A stretch of 64,000 nucleotides of DNA from Symbiodinium kawagutii (taxonomy: Eukaryota > Sar > Dinophyceae > Suessiales > Symbiodiniaceae), in NCBI GenBank assembly GCA_009767595.1, contig VSDK01024180.1:174930-238929 (forward strand). Reading direction: 5' to 3'. Below the pieces are notes generated by a model that saw nothing but the letters and a program-made list of their open reading frames with translations, made no database searches and was not told the origin of the DNA. Below, piece after piece: positions 1 through 12,400 of this stretch. Positions within the stretch are counted from its first letter, which is position 1, and each line of letters starts with the position of its first letter. The translations under genes and the position numbers were made by a program.

Positions 1-35
1 AATATTTTTCATAGGGGTCGTTCAACCACCAACCA
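1..35 (+). mobile_element. Family C TIR element, right end
   Basis: TTTTTCATAGGGG followed by TTCAACCACCAACCAG is the right terminus of the family-C element, cut by the window start. Confidence 0.6.
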
Positions 36-216
36 GTCGTCAATTAGTTAGTCCCTTGATATGTTGTTGATGTTTGTTATTCAGGCCAGAGGATTGGGGG
101 TCTCCATCCGCAACATCCATTTGCAACAGGCAGGAATCGCGGTGTTTCCATCTAGGATGTTCGCCCGGAGAGGTTCCTGGTTCGATTGGGGGCTGCTCAT
201 CCAGGCAGCTATACCT

Positions 217-310
217 GGTTCTCAAAACTGGGGACCCCAAAAACGGTAGGTTTATTACTCCACATGGTGAATGATGGATGATTTGAGGCAACCCCTATGG
301 CTTGAGAAAC
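217..310 (+). mobile_element. Family D TIR element
   Basis: It begins GGTTCTCAAAACTGGGGACCC and ends CCCCTATGGCTTGAGAAAC, forming inverted ends. The core holds GGTAGGTTTATTACTC. Related copies are at 12044, 13016, 42826, 43428 and 48509. Confidence 0.75.
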
Positions 311-382
311 GCCCACCCAGTTGATCAATCCTATAGGTTCTTCCAAGCTGCAGGGAGGCACGCCCTTGCTCCAGCCTCACAG

Positions 383-475
383 CCTTGGTCGACCTTCTCC
401 GCGCCCAGGAGAAGGTGGCGGCGGAATTTGAGAACCACGGCGAAGTGTCGGTGGAGCAATCCAAATACCTGGGAG
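383..475 (+). CDS. IK: RED exon A (first in window)
   Basis: The exon follows a CACAG acceptor and reads ALVDLLRAQEKVAAEFEN, then ends SVEQSKYLG. This matches the segment of RED just before the conserved HTHLVKGLDF block (ESKFLGGD in animals). The donor at 476 is GTGCTG. Splicing to 1512 restores the codon GGT and gives LGGDLEH. Confidence 0.85.
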
Positions 476-3400
476 GTGCTGGGGTCCTCCGATGGGTCCT
501 CCCATGGGATCACCCTAAAACCGCTCCCCAACCAGATCCACACCCAAGCTATCCCAAGCTTCAAGTTACAGAGAGATTTGAACAACCCTAGTGAATGTGT
601 GAGGTGAATCCTAGGTGAATCTTGGGATCTGAGGTCAAGTTTTCATGCGAAGTGGTCCGTGAGTGGTCCATGGGAGATCCGTATGAAAAAAACAGCCATT
701 TGGGGGGTAAAGCAACCAATATTTATAGTACAACTGGGGGTGGTTAGTTAATATGGACCTCCCATTCATGACCAACATAGACCAATTAGAAATTGCGAGA
801 ATGACGTTGGATCATGATGCGCAATAGTTGGTAAGTAGTCCTTAGAAGAACCTATTGCCAACAATAGTCCGACCATGGCTCATTATCTTCTCTAAGGTCT
901 GATAGCCAATCCCAACCGACCATATGAGATATAACTAAAGCGGGCGACTTCAGCCAAGAGCTAGCACCATTGAACAGATCATCCACTACAGCGGCTAGCC
1001 ACAGCTGATCCCGACTTCAAGGGATGAGTTCATGCCTAAGACAGGGTCTTCGTCCCCAGGAAGCATAATTTGCCAGATATCTATGGATATATTTGAATCT
1101 GATGAATATATACAATAGCTGTCCCGCTGTTTTTGCTGCAAACTCATGAGCAAGCTGGCTTATTTTGGTCAACAATAATGGATATCAGCGAGCAATATCC
1201 AGTGCCTACCACAAAACAACGATTACCCTCCGGCGAACTAACCTGGCAATGGAAAAGCTCCACTTCTCATGGAAAACCCTGGGAAACCAGCTATGAATTA
1301 CTATGAATGTTTGATTTTCCAGCCAGCCATGTTAGTTTACTAGAGGGTATCCTATCCCACCTCATCCATTTCCTTGCTTGTTGTACTATTATCCTGCATA
1401 AGCAGGTCCATCCAAGCCTCATTTCCTTGCTTGTCGTATCTATCATGATCCGGAGATCCAGCACTGTTCATCACCATATCCACCGAAGGGCGGGCCCCGG
1501 CGGTGCGCCAGGTGACTTGGAGCACACGCACTTGGTGAAGGGTTTGGACTTCCTGCTGAACAAGGTCCGGGCAGAGCTCAACAAGCAGAAGAAGGTGGAG
1601 GAAGTCCAGCGACTCGTTGAGGAATTGGCTGGGGATTGTGACTGGCCAGACATAGCTGGGGTGTTTCAGCATTGGTGGGAGGATCGCCTACAAGGTCTTT
1701 TTTTGTTGGGGGATGTGAATTGTAGAGGTGAGGTAGTGACTCTTGCACGGCTGGAGCTTGAAAAGCAGCCAGGAATTTGATCTCATGATGCTGATGAAGG
1801 TGTTTGCAATATAAATATGGAGAAAGCACTGGACAATTGATTTCAGCATCAGGTCTAAAAGTCATGATTTTTATCATCACCAGCCGTCAATCAGGCAGGT
1901 TCTCATGGTTAATTATGCTCATCGAATTATGTGACCGGTGACTTTCAGATGGTTTTAGATCCTTTACTGTTCATGCAAGCATCAATAAACATAGCTTATC
2001 TAATCCATCACTGCTAACCCATGGTAGCTGTTTCTCCTGGGCCTTCTCCCGGTCACCAGGTCGAGCAGTGAGAATCATGTGTTTCCAATCGGTCATTAGA
2101 GTAGAGAAATCCAGCTACTTGGATGTGCACCCCGACTTAGTAAGTGGTGGCTAACCATGGTTTCTAGGGGTTATAAGCTACCTTATAGGGATAACCAACC
2201 ATGGTTATAACCCCAGGTGCACATCCAAGTAGCTTTGATGCTACCAGTTTAGTTTGGCAGTGCTGGCTCGGAAGCTTGGCTTCCCAACATGCTGCCAGTT
2301 TACCCACCCAAGAAATGAAGCGAACCCCAACCTGTGCCCATCCACAGGGCCACCCAAGGAAGGCAAAGCAACAACAACGAAAGCCGGGCGAAAAGGCAGG
2401 CAGGCGAACCTTCGAAAACCGCATTGCCCCTTGGCTCGCGCGGTTGGGCCGCAGCTGGTTGTTACCAAGGGATCTGGCATGGAGAGACCTTGGTTGACCA
2501 GCATCTTTGTAGCTGGGACCGCACCAGGCTTGGGATGCGTGGATAGGTCAATGAGCTAAGGGTACCATGTCCAACCAGTGACTGGCGTGAGGGTTGAAGA
2601 TGTCACTGTGAGTGCTGCACTCGGCAATCCAGAGAATAACAGAAGCGCAACAGAGTTGAACAATGTCGAAAGTTCTTTGTTTATTTTGTTTCCTGTTCCT
2701 CTTGATCACTATGCCGTATGACCATGGACCAGTATGAAACCATACTGTTGGCCCGGGGTAGCGACTGAGTCATTTCGACCAGCTGATCGTGACCACATCT
2801 AACCACATCAAACCACCCCTCACCAACTGATCACATGAGCCATCCTCACCACCATGACCTAACCAGATTACTGACCATCACCAGCTTATCACTGAGCCAT
2901 CCTCACTAACCACCTTCCTAACCACTATTCACTATTCACCAGCTGATCACCCAACCAACTCTCACCATCACCAGCTGATCACCCACTTCTCACCTCGTTT
3001 TCCGCGCCTCGTTTTCCGCTAGCCTCGCCTTCCAAGGCGAAGAACGTGTGGCTGACGGTGGTGGAGACGTTGCACCCGCACCATAGCACCTTCAAGGCGC
3101 GGCCTGGTACCAGCTATATGGCGAGCGACCGGGTCAAGCAGTCAACCAACCAGCTGATGGGGGATAATCACCAACCAATAATAAGGAAAACCATGGTTTT
3201 CCACCAGGAGGACTAATCACCAGCTAGTCCAACCAATAATGACCAACAAAGCTATAAGGGAAACAGCCTGGTAAATCATAGGGGAACCAGGAGGACTAGC
3301 CGGGTGACCCCCAGCCGTAGCATTTTTAACAAGAAGTATAAATGAGATAGTTCATCCACGGTGATCATGATGGTGCGTTAGTGCGAGCAAGAATGAGTGA

Positions 3401-6400
3401 TGCTTAATGGTCATCATTGATCAGTGGTTCCTCAGGAGCGTTTCAGGCCCGACTGTTGGGGGGAACGAGTGGTGAAATGATGAATGGCAACGATTGGCGA
3501 CGCCTTTTGGTTTGATAGTGATCATTACTCAGGACCAATGCAATGAACCACTACAGATTTAATCATGAAACATTAATCCTGGTTCATTTCAAGAGATCCT
3601 TAATTAATCAGATTGATATAATTCAATTGAACCAGATGGACCATCGATCGATGGTCTGATTTCACTATACCTTGTGCTGTTTATACCCTGGTGCCGTGCA
3701 CATTTTTTCGTCAAAGCTCTGACACTTCAGGAGCGCGTGCAGAAGATGGGCAAAGCCATTGCCCAGGTCCGGGGGCGGTCACTGAGATTCACTGAGGGCC
3801 ATCCTGGGTGTTGCGTGGTGGATGATAGGTGAAGTGGTGGATGATGGGTGATCTACCCTAGGTCAATCCCAAACTGCTTGGTGATTTGAAACATGTCTTG
3901 TTTTCCCACATGTATTTTTTTGAACAAACGGCTGGTTGACTTGCGCATATTTGTCATGCCGGGGTGATTCAACCACCAACCAGCTAAGCATGTCAATGAT
4001 GTGAGTTACGTTGATGGGTGTGATGATGGGTCCTTGGGATGCCCTGGCCGTGACCCCGGGCCACGTGAGTGGCAACCATCGACTTGCTCCAATTGCAAGT
4101 GAAATGGAAGATGGCTACGGGCTATGGGGCTATGCGTCAAGCAGTTCATCAACCAACTTTCATGGGGGGACCATCACCAACAATCATAGGGAAAACAATG
4201 GTCAATGATAGGGAACCAGGGGGACTAGCCAGGTGAACTGACCCGCGGTATGGGACTGGTTCATTGGGGACTTGAAGAGAGCTCAGACGCAGTCGAAATC
4301 GGCAGATGAAGTTTGCTACCACCAGCCGGTTGCACCCAGAATTCGACGCCAGGGACATCGTATCCGCAACGCGCCCACCATGTTTCTGCCGGGCCGCATG
4401 GCCTATGAGTTCGACACGGAACTGGAGAAGCTTGGCACGGTGCGTTTCACCTCAGAGTTGGTTGGTTGATTCGCTGCCTGGTGGTTAGGAGCTGCGCCGG
4501 GAGCGTTGGGAGTGGCGCTTGCCCATATGGGAGCAAGGCCAGTCCCGTAAGTTCAAGGCTAAGAATTCGAGTTGTAGGAATCGTCTCATCCCCATGGGCG
4601 GTTTGATTGACATTCTTTTTTCCCAAGTGTGTTGCCACGTGGTTGGTTGGTTGACTTGCGCATTTTTTGCATGACGGGGTGAGCACCACCACCCAGTACT
4701 GGATACCAATGTTCGTTCAACGGGGAGGCTCAAGGCACAAGTGGATGGGCAGGGCCGGCTCGCTGAGGATGGGCAAGACGGATATCCCGCGGATCGTTTA
4801 CATGAGCAAAGAGGAGCCGCAAAAAACGGTGCTAACCTGAGCTATGGGGGGCATAGCTGGCGAACACGCTAGGTCATGTTGGGTGGTTCATGGTGGATGA
4901 ATGGTGGATGATGTAATGGTGCCAGTAGAGACATGAAGCAAAAAGAACCGTAACATAGACCAACTCAGGATGTGGCGATAGTGGTTCATAGTGCGTGCTT
5001 ATACCTGATGGTCCTTCCGTAACCAGTCTTGGTTCATCGTGCTTCTTGGTCGTATGTAATGCAAGCAGCATGGATTACGTCAATTCAATTCAATTCGTTA
5101 TATTTTGTTAGGGCCTTTGGCATTAGGCTGAGTTTTTTTTTGAATGGGGCAAACGGGTTCATCAGAAGTACCTGGTACTTGGAGATGGTGGACCATGCTA
5201 ACAGAGTCAATATGTGTCAATCAATTCACTAACTGGTGTTTGATAAACTGGCTAGAAATGTTCAATAAACTGGCTGACTCATGGTTAATGAGCTGGCTGA
5301 CAATATATGTTACAAAGCGGAGTAATGCTCAACAAACATCGAGCGGGGGATCCACAAACAACTTTTGGTACTTGTAGGCAATTCATGGGCATTTGAACCT
5401 GTTCGAACGGAAAAGCTCAATCTCTACAAGGTAAGCCCCCCAAACGTTATTAGTTGATTAAGATTCGCCATTTAACAAGCTAGCTACAACTATCACAGCT
5501 GGTACACTAGTTATGACCCAAGTTAGCTAGTTACACTAGTCGTAATAGGTATAACTAGTAGCTATAACTGGTAGTTACACGAGTTCTAACATCCCAGCTT
5601 CGCCACTTCGGCCTCACAGGAGGTGGCCCCCAGTGAGCGGGGCAAGAGCACCAGCGGAATGCTCCCGGAGACGGCCGTGAGGGTCCGGACGCCACAGCAC
5701 CGACTCAACGGGGCGGTGGGGCCAGGCGCCGCCTGGAGTTGTAGCCACGGTTCGGCTGACGGTTCGGAGCTTGCTTCATGCGCATGCTCCTGGATGTTGC
5801 TGGTTGTTCATCAAAGTCACCAACCAGTCATGGTGAAGTTGGGTCACTCGCGGCTGAACTGACAAAAATCCGCTGGAAGTTCAGAACGGTGATTTCTAGT
5901 CTAGCTGGTTTGTCAAAAACTCCTGGTCCGTAGTTGGGGGTCCCCTTCTGGGTGAGTCCAGGTAGCCATGCTGAATTTCCAGGGTGACCATGAGTTAAGA
6001 TTGAGATTTCCATGGTTGATTCAGACCCCATGGTGCAATTCAATGCTTGGCTAAGGGATGCTATCACAAATTTCCTCATGATTCAGAGAATCTATGGCTC
6101 ACAGTGGTGAATCACGGTGAATCAATTTATTTTATGGAGCAATAGTTGAGTTGGAAGGAAACCATTGGACGCCCCGGCAAAAAATGATCACTGGATTTGA
6201 TTGTTCGCCAAGGCCAAATACCACAAATATGGCATACCAATTAAGATGAACCCAAACATGAAGGATACCATAGATAGAGTATCTGGGAAGGTTACGAGAA
6301 TTCATTGGCTGGCTGGTGGTTTGAAACATGGTTTAATTTCCCTAGTTTTTATTAACAAATTCTTGGTTGACAAGCATATTTTTCATAGGGGCAGTTCAAC

Positions 6401-9400
6401 CACCAACCAAATAATGATCATTGTCAACCATTATAATCATATATAACTATAACCATTATTATCCATTCTCAACCACTACTTAACTATACGGGGTGGTTCA
6501 ACCACCAACCAGTTGGTCGTTTTCCAACCTGGCCCGCCGAACTCAATGCCGATGATCGACCGATGCAAGGGCCCTTGCGCTCCCGATGCTCTCACAGGTT
6601 TGTCAGAAGCAGAGCTGCACGTCATCACGCCCCACATGATCAAGGAACGATCATCCCGGGTGGCTGAAACATCTACAAGGGACCGGACCCCCCAAACGTT
6701 ATAAGTTGATTCAAAATCCGTTTAACTGTAGTTATATCTTCCATAACTGCTAGTTACCCTAGTCATAACCCAAGTTAGCTAACGTTTAGGGGGCCCACCT
6801 TGTAGGCAAAAAGTCCCACACCCAACAAATCCCTGGCAAAAATCAACGAATCAGAAGTTCCATATAGATTATGCTCTACATTGAGGATTCGATTCTATTA
6901 TACTAATGGAAAACTATATCCGAATCATCCTATTTCAATCATTTTCGGGTCCCCTATCCATCTCGGTATCCACACCTAGCGCTCACAAAACCATCATTTT
7001 TATGGGATAGAACCCATATTTTGGAGGGTCAAATCCTACCTTTTCCATGGTTTTGGGGGCCAATGGTAGGTTATGCTCCTTGATTCTCCACATCACCTGG
7101 TAGTCCTTGATGGCGCTGGCCGCACTTCGAAGCTCTGCCGCAAAATGGTGGACGGAAACGACGGACGTCCACGTTCTGAGCAGCCCCTGGGTTCGACGGC
7201 CCATGGGTCGAGGGCTGCGCATTTCATGGATGGTCATGTCGCTGGCGTTTTGGGGCTTTGGGATGCTGGGTTGCAGTTATTGAAGCGTGATTTTTTTTTT
7301 CGTGGTCATATGATAAATCCATCTGATGTCACATGTAATTAGTCAAAAACAACAGCAGTGTCTTAGATTCTTGTTACATGTATCATCTCAAAAGAAAACG
7401 TGATTTTTGAGGGGTTTTCGCATCAGATATGGATTTGCCAGATATATCCACTCAAAATGACCGTTTCCGGGCAAGGGATCAGCCACTAAGGATGTATAAA
7501 GAAATCCTCCACGCAGTCTTAACAGACTCGGGCTTGTTGGCACTTCAATTCATCTTGATGTGGTACTTCTGGGTAGCGAGTCTATGGATCTATTGCCACT
7601 CCGACTGGGAAAGTCTGAGTGGCTCGGTCTTCTTTGCACTTGGGGGGATCATGAGCTTCGGAATCCTGTCCTTTCAGGATGCAGTGTTGCGGTCTGCAGA
7701 TGTCTTCAGCTTTGCAGAGATTCTGCTGTTCCATAGCTCCCTGCATCCTGTGGCGGTGCTGCCCAATTGGATCTTCAATTTTTTTGTCGTCGGATTTCGA
7801 TTGGTCGAAGGGTGGGACAGTTGGAGAGATCCGATCGAGAATCCATCCCATATCTACTCCATCGTTTCAACCAGCATCTTGTTGGTGCTTTTCACGCTGG
7901 ACTTCATCAAGCGCGTGAAGATTGCTGTCACCATCACGAACTTGACCGAAGTCTCTGAGTCGGACACACTCACGGAGCACCAAAGGTCGCCCTATGTGCG
8001 AATATGCGCTGGAGTGGCAGGTGTTAGCAACTGGATCTTTTGGGCATGGATCATTGGCATCAAGCGAAAGGAACACCAACGGTGGGAGGGCTTCGGCATG
8101 TGGGTCAACCACTTGCCAAAGTGCACGATGGCAGCGCCTTTGCTCGGAACAGCTTGCCTCCCTTTGTTTTTCTTCCTGCGCAGATCTCCCCTTGCAGCGG
8201 ACATCTTGTTGGCGATATTTTGCTGCCTTCCTGGCGTGTTGTCCTTGGCGGATTATGTTTTGGCGATGAGGCATCCGCACCATGATTATTTCTGGCGCCT
8301 GCATTCCTTTACTTTCAGCTTGAGAGCTTTTGCACATTTACAGGCCTTATTTGCATTGCAAACACTGCTGCTAGCCGAGTGCCATCCTTTTATTTGCGTG
8401 GTCCCAGGTGGGATTTTCGTCGTGCTTAGCACATTCACCATCACACACGGCTTATTCACCCAAGACACCGTTGCGGACGTTGTGGTGCAAGTCCTTGAGG
8501 GCAACCGCCTTTGCAATTTCCTTTTCTGTTTTCAGATCGTGAGTCATGTCTTCGATTACTTCTCACGGAAGAGGGCGCTGGTTGCAGTGTATGATGAGCA
8601 CAACGATGGCTCCATGCAACTGGCACAGCTAGATCGTACCGGCGAGTGAGTGTTGAGACAGTACCACGACAGAGACAAAAAGAGAGTGTAAACGTTTGAT
8701 ACTTTGAATGTCCGACCTGTGATAAATATGAACAATTGAGTGCCATAATATCAATTGCAATGTTGCAATATGGTGGAGCATGTCTTCAAAACTTACCATG
8801 ATTATTCTACGGAAAAGGTGGCCCCCCCAGTTCAAACTTGGTACAAGACCGTCTAACTAAAACTATATCTACAATTAAATTGACCTAATTATGTTCACCA
8901 ATCAATTAACTAGTGAATGGGTTAAAATGAGTTGCCCATTGAGCTACCCTAGGTACTACCCTATGACTGGTAGCTATCCTACTTATCCTAGTTACTACCC
9001 TAGTTACTACCCTAGTTACTACCCTAGTTCTACCATGTAGGGTCTCTCTAGAGAAAAAACCCATGGGAGCGCGAGCCACCAAACGTGGACCCACCGTTCG
9101 CGGGGTGCCGCCCACAGCAATGAACCAAAAAGGTGGTGATGTCAGAGATTTCTTCGGGGTGATATGGTGTGGTTGATGATGCTTAATGATGGTTTATGGT
9201 AATTACCTTTAATGGCTAACTAACAATGATGGTTAATGTTGGCAAATGATGTTTAATGATGGTAGATGATGGTTGATGTGGGTTGATGTTGATGATGATC
9301 ATAACATAACATGCACTGATAGAACATCTCAGGCGTAGATTCAAAAGCACACATGACCTTGACATACGTCGACCTTAGACCTGAGCAAAATAGATGGCTG

Positions 9401-12400
9401 TGGGTCAAAACCCCGTACCCCTGGTTTCCCTATCATTAACCATTGTTTTCCTTATTATTGTTGGTTATTTTTTCCCATTATTGGTTGGTTAACTGCTTGA
9501 CCCATAGCCAGATGACCTTGATGTTTATTGGGATTTTGGTCGAGCCTTGATTTCCATCAAGCTGGGAAGCTGCTGAAAGTCGTCTCTCGGAGCGGGAGCC
9601 ACCTCTTGAGTCTTGGGGGCCGGCCGGCCTAGTGGTTGGATACTGCTTGAGGCTCAACCAAACATGGGCTTGGTGAAAATGCCAGCGAAGAATAGATTGG
9701 TTAGGTAGGCAAATATATGTGAAGAGTTGGAGGCCCAGGTTTTCGCTTGCATCCAATTTGTGACTCGCAAACCACGGTTCTGGTTCGGATCTTGGCCATG
9801 TTGAGTCTCAGGCGCTTGGTGCTGATAGTTCCATAGCTCGTTCAGAACCATGGTGCAGTTCAATCCTCAGTATGTTTGTTTCAAGGTATTGATTTCCTGA
9901 CCATGATTACACAAGATAATCAAAAAGAATCCATGGTTTGATTAAAGCCAGTTACTAGTCAATAACCCTGATATTGCCTAGTGATATTACATAGTAAAAG
10001 AGTCATATTGCTGAGAGGTATAGGTTGGTCATAACCCTCATAGGTTGGTGAATCATATGGGGGTTTCTCAAGTGATGGGAGTACCTCTAGTTATCATCCC
10101 ATACTCACATTTGTTTATTACTGAGCCAACCATAGCTTTAGGCTTCGCTATGGCTAGAGAAACCACCATTCAGTAATTGTGTATAACAATTGTTCTTGGT
10201 CATGTTCCCCTACTATTAGCCATCATATTTATTCCCCATATAAAACCATGATTAACCACAAGGTTAGCCATTTTAATCCGCCTGTTAAGCCATTTTCCTT
10301 ACCCATTAGCCAGTCTAATCCACCCATATAGCCGTTACTAACCACTGCTCAGCCAAGAAAACCCGAGGGTTTCCCTTCCCCATGGTACCCCCCCCTGCTG
10401 CATCCACCAGTGCAGCCACGCCCAGGTCCGAGATGCCATGCAGAAAGCGGCCGAGGTGAAGAAGTTGCGGAAGCAGAAGCTGGCGCCAGGTGGCAGTGGG
10501 GCTGGGGGAAGGTCGTGGACGGTGGCGCTTGGTATGGCCTGTTGGGCTTGGTGGATGTTGATGGCTTGGTTGGTTACGACATGCCCGGTGGCTTGGTTGC
10601 TTGGTTGGTTTCGTTGGTGGCTTGGTATGGCTTAGTAGTGGCTGATGTTGGTTGGGACCAGGGAGGGGGGGGCAGACGGCGAGCGATTGAAGTGGGTTGA
10701 TGGTGGGGCAACTGGCAAATGGTAGATGTAAAGCCAGGGTTATATGGCTTATAAACCAAGCTATAGCGACTATAGCGTTTGAGAGCCTGACCTTGCAGTG
10801 ACTTGGTGGATGTCGGTGGCTTAGTTGGCTACTTGGTGGATTCACTGGTTGCTTGGTCGCCTGGGAGCCATGCTCTCCACGATTCCCCAGTTCCGGGTGC
10901 GCCTTGAAGTCAGGCGTCGGCACAGGCTACGCCATGCAGAAGGTGGACACGCCCAAGGTTCAGGCGGAGCGGTCCAGAGTCACAGCTTTGGTCTTTCCCA
11001 AACAGCTGGTTTTTCGAAGGTCCATTTTCGCATACGCAGGTCAAACAAATCCAGCTATCCTGTGTGTCAAGCAAATCCTGTTGGTTTTTGAATGCGCTAT
11101 TGACCTAACATATTTTGAACATACAGGTTGACACAACACATTGCAGCACACAGATGCAGACAGTATAGACAGATAATAAGACTATATGTATTGCTATACC
11201 ACCGCTGTTCAGCCTGCCGCTGCCTTTCAGCTTACCAACTGATCCACCATTGGAACCGATCATTGACTCCATCGTCGCCCACATCATGAAGCACCAATAG
11301 ACAACCATCATGATTGACGGCTATCAAGCAGAACGAATCACTACAACCTCCGCAAACAAATCCGGTGGGAGGGCGCAGTCAAAAAAACTCTTCGCAAACT
11401 AGCAGCAGCCATTGTTAGCCATTAATGAGCGATAAATCACCCTTTTTGTAGCATATTCAAATCATGAACCACCAAAAATCATCATTCAACATTGGAAATT
11501 AACCATCAACAACCAGTCTGAACCATCATTCACCAGCTCATCAGCACCTCATCAACCACCTCCTCAACCATCTCAGACGCTCGCAACTGTGGTCGCGAGG
11601 CGCGCGACAGCGACAACGACATCTTCTCCGGCGCTGGCACCTTTGACGCCAACGAAGCTCGGTGGCGAAGCCTCGGAGCCAGGGGAGCGAGCTAAAGAGC
11701 TACAGGGAGTGATGAAACCAGATGGTAGATTACCTGAGGTGAAGAACTAGCTGGTACTCCATGAACTGAGGTGAATACTGTACGATTATATATATCAGTA
11801 TCATGGTCAATGAAGGATCGATGGTGATTTTGTGCATCTCATTCGAAACCGCACGAGTCAGTGATTCTAAATGATAACGGTGGTAACTACCGAGCAAATG
11901 GAAGATGTAGTGATGGCTGACATCAATCAAGCTACCTTGACTCTCAATCACCCCCAACTCTTGGGATTAATGCATACTGATACCTATCATATTTGAACTC
12001 TTCTTACCAATTTTTATAGGGTATTTGAGGGTCAAGGAACATGGCGGTTTCTCAAAATGGGGGCCGCAGAAATGGAAAGGTTTATTGCATTTTGCTTCTC
12101 GAAATCGAAAACACGGGATGATTTGGGGGTCCCTCTTTTGAGAAAGCTCCATATAAACACACACACACATATATATATATATAATTAATAATTATATATA
12201 TATATAATGTATTTTGATTCAGTACTCATGTGCTGCCACTGTTGGTGGTCATTCACCCCTATCAGCTGCCACTTTTGAACTAGACTTGGGCATTGGCTAA
12301 GTACCGCAATCACCAACCACAACGAAGGGGACCTAGAAGCAGCCAACAGCCTGGTGACACGAAGGGTTGCCGAGGAGTTTGTCCAGAAGGCGCGTGCGGA

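Noticed and set aside
3311..3334. CCGTAGCATTTTTAACAAG as a spliced-leader relic
   Set aside because: It lacks the GGCTC core and lies at the end of a family B element with no gene downstream.
4440..4768. Non-canonical splice pair at RED exons F and G
   Set aside because: The GTAAGT donor is off by one phase, but several upstream GC or GT donors restore frame, so no unusual splicing needs to be invoked.
7867..8337. 156-codon antisense frame in membrane-protein copy 1
   Set aside because: Shadow of the sense gene; the sense frame is conserved in three paralogs.
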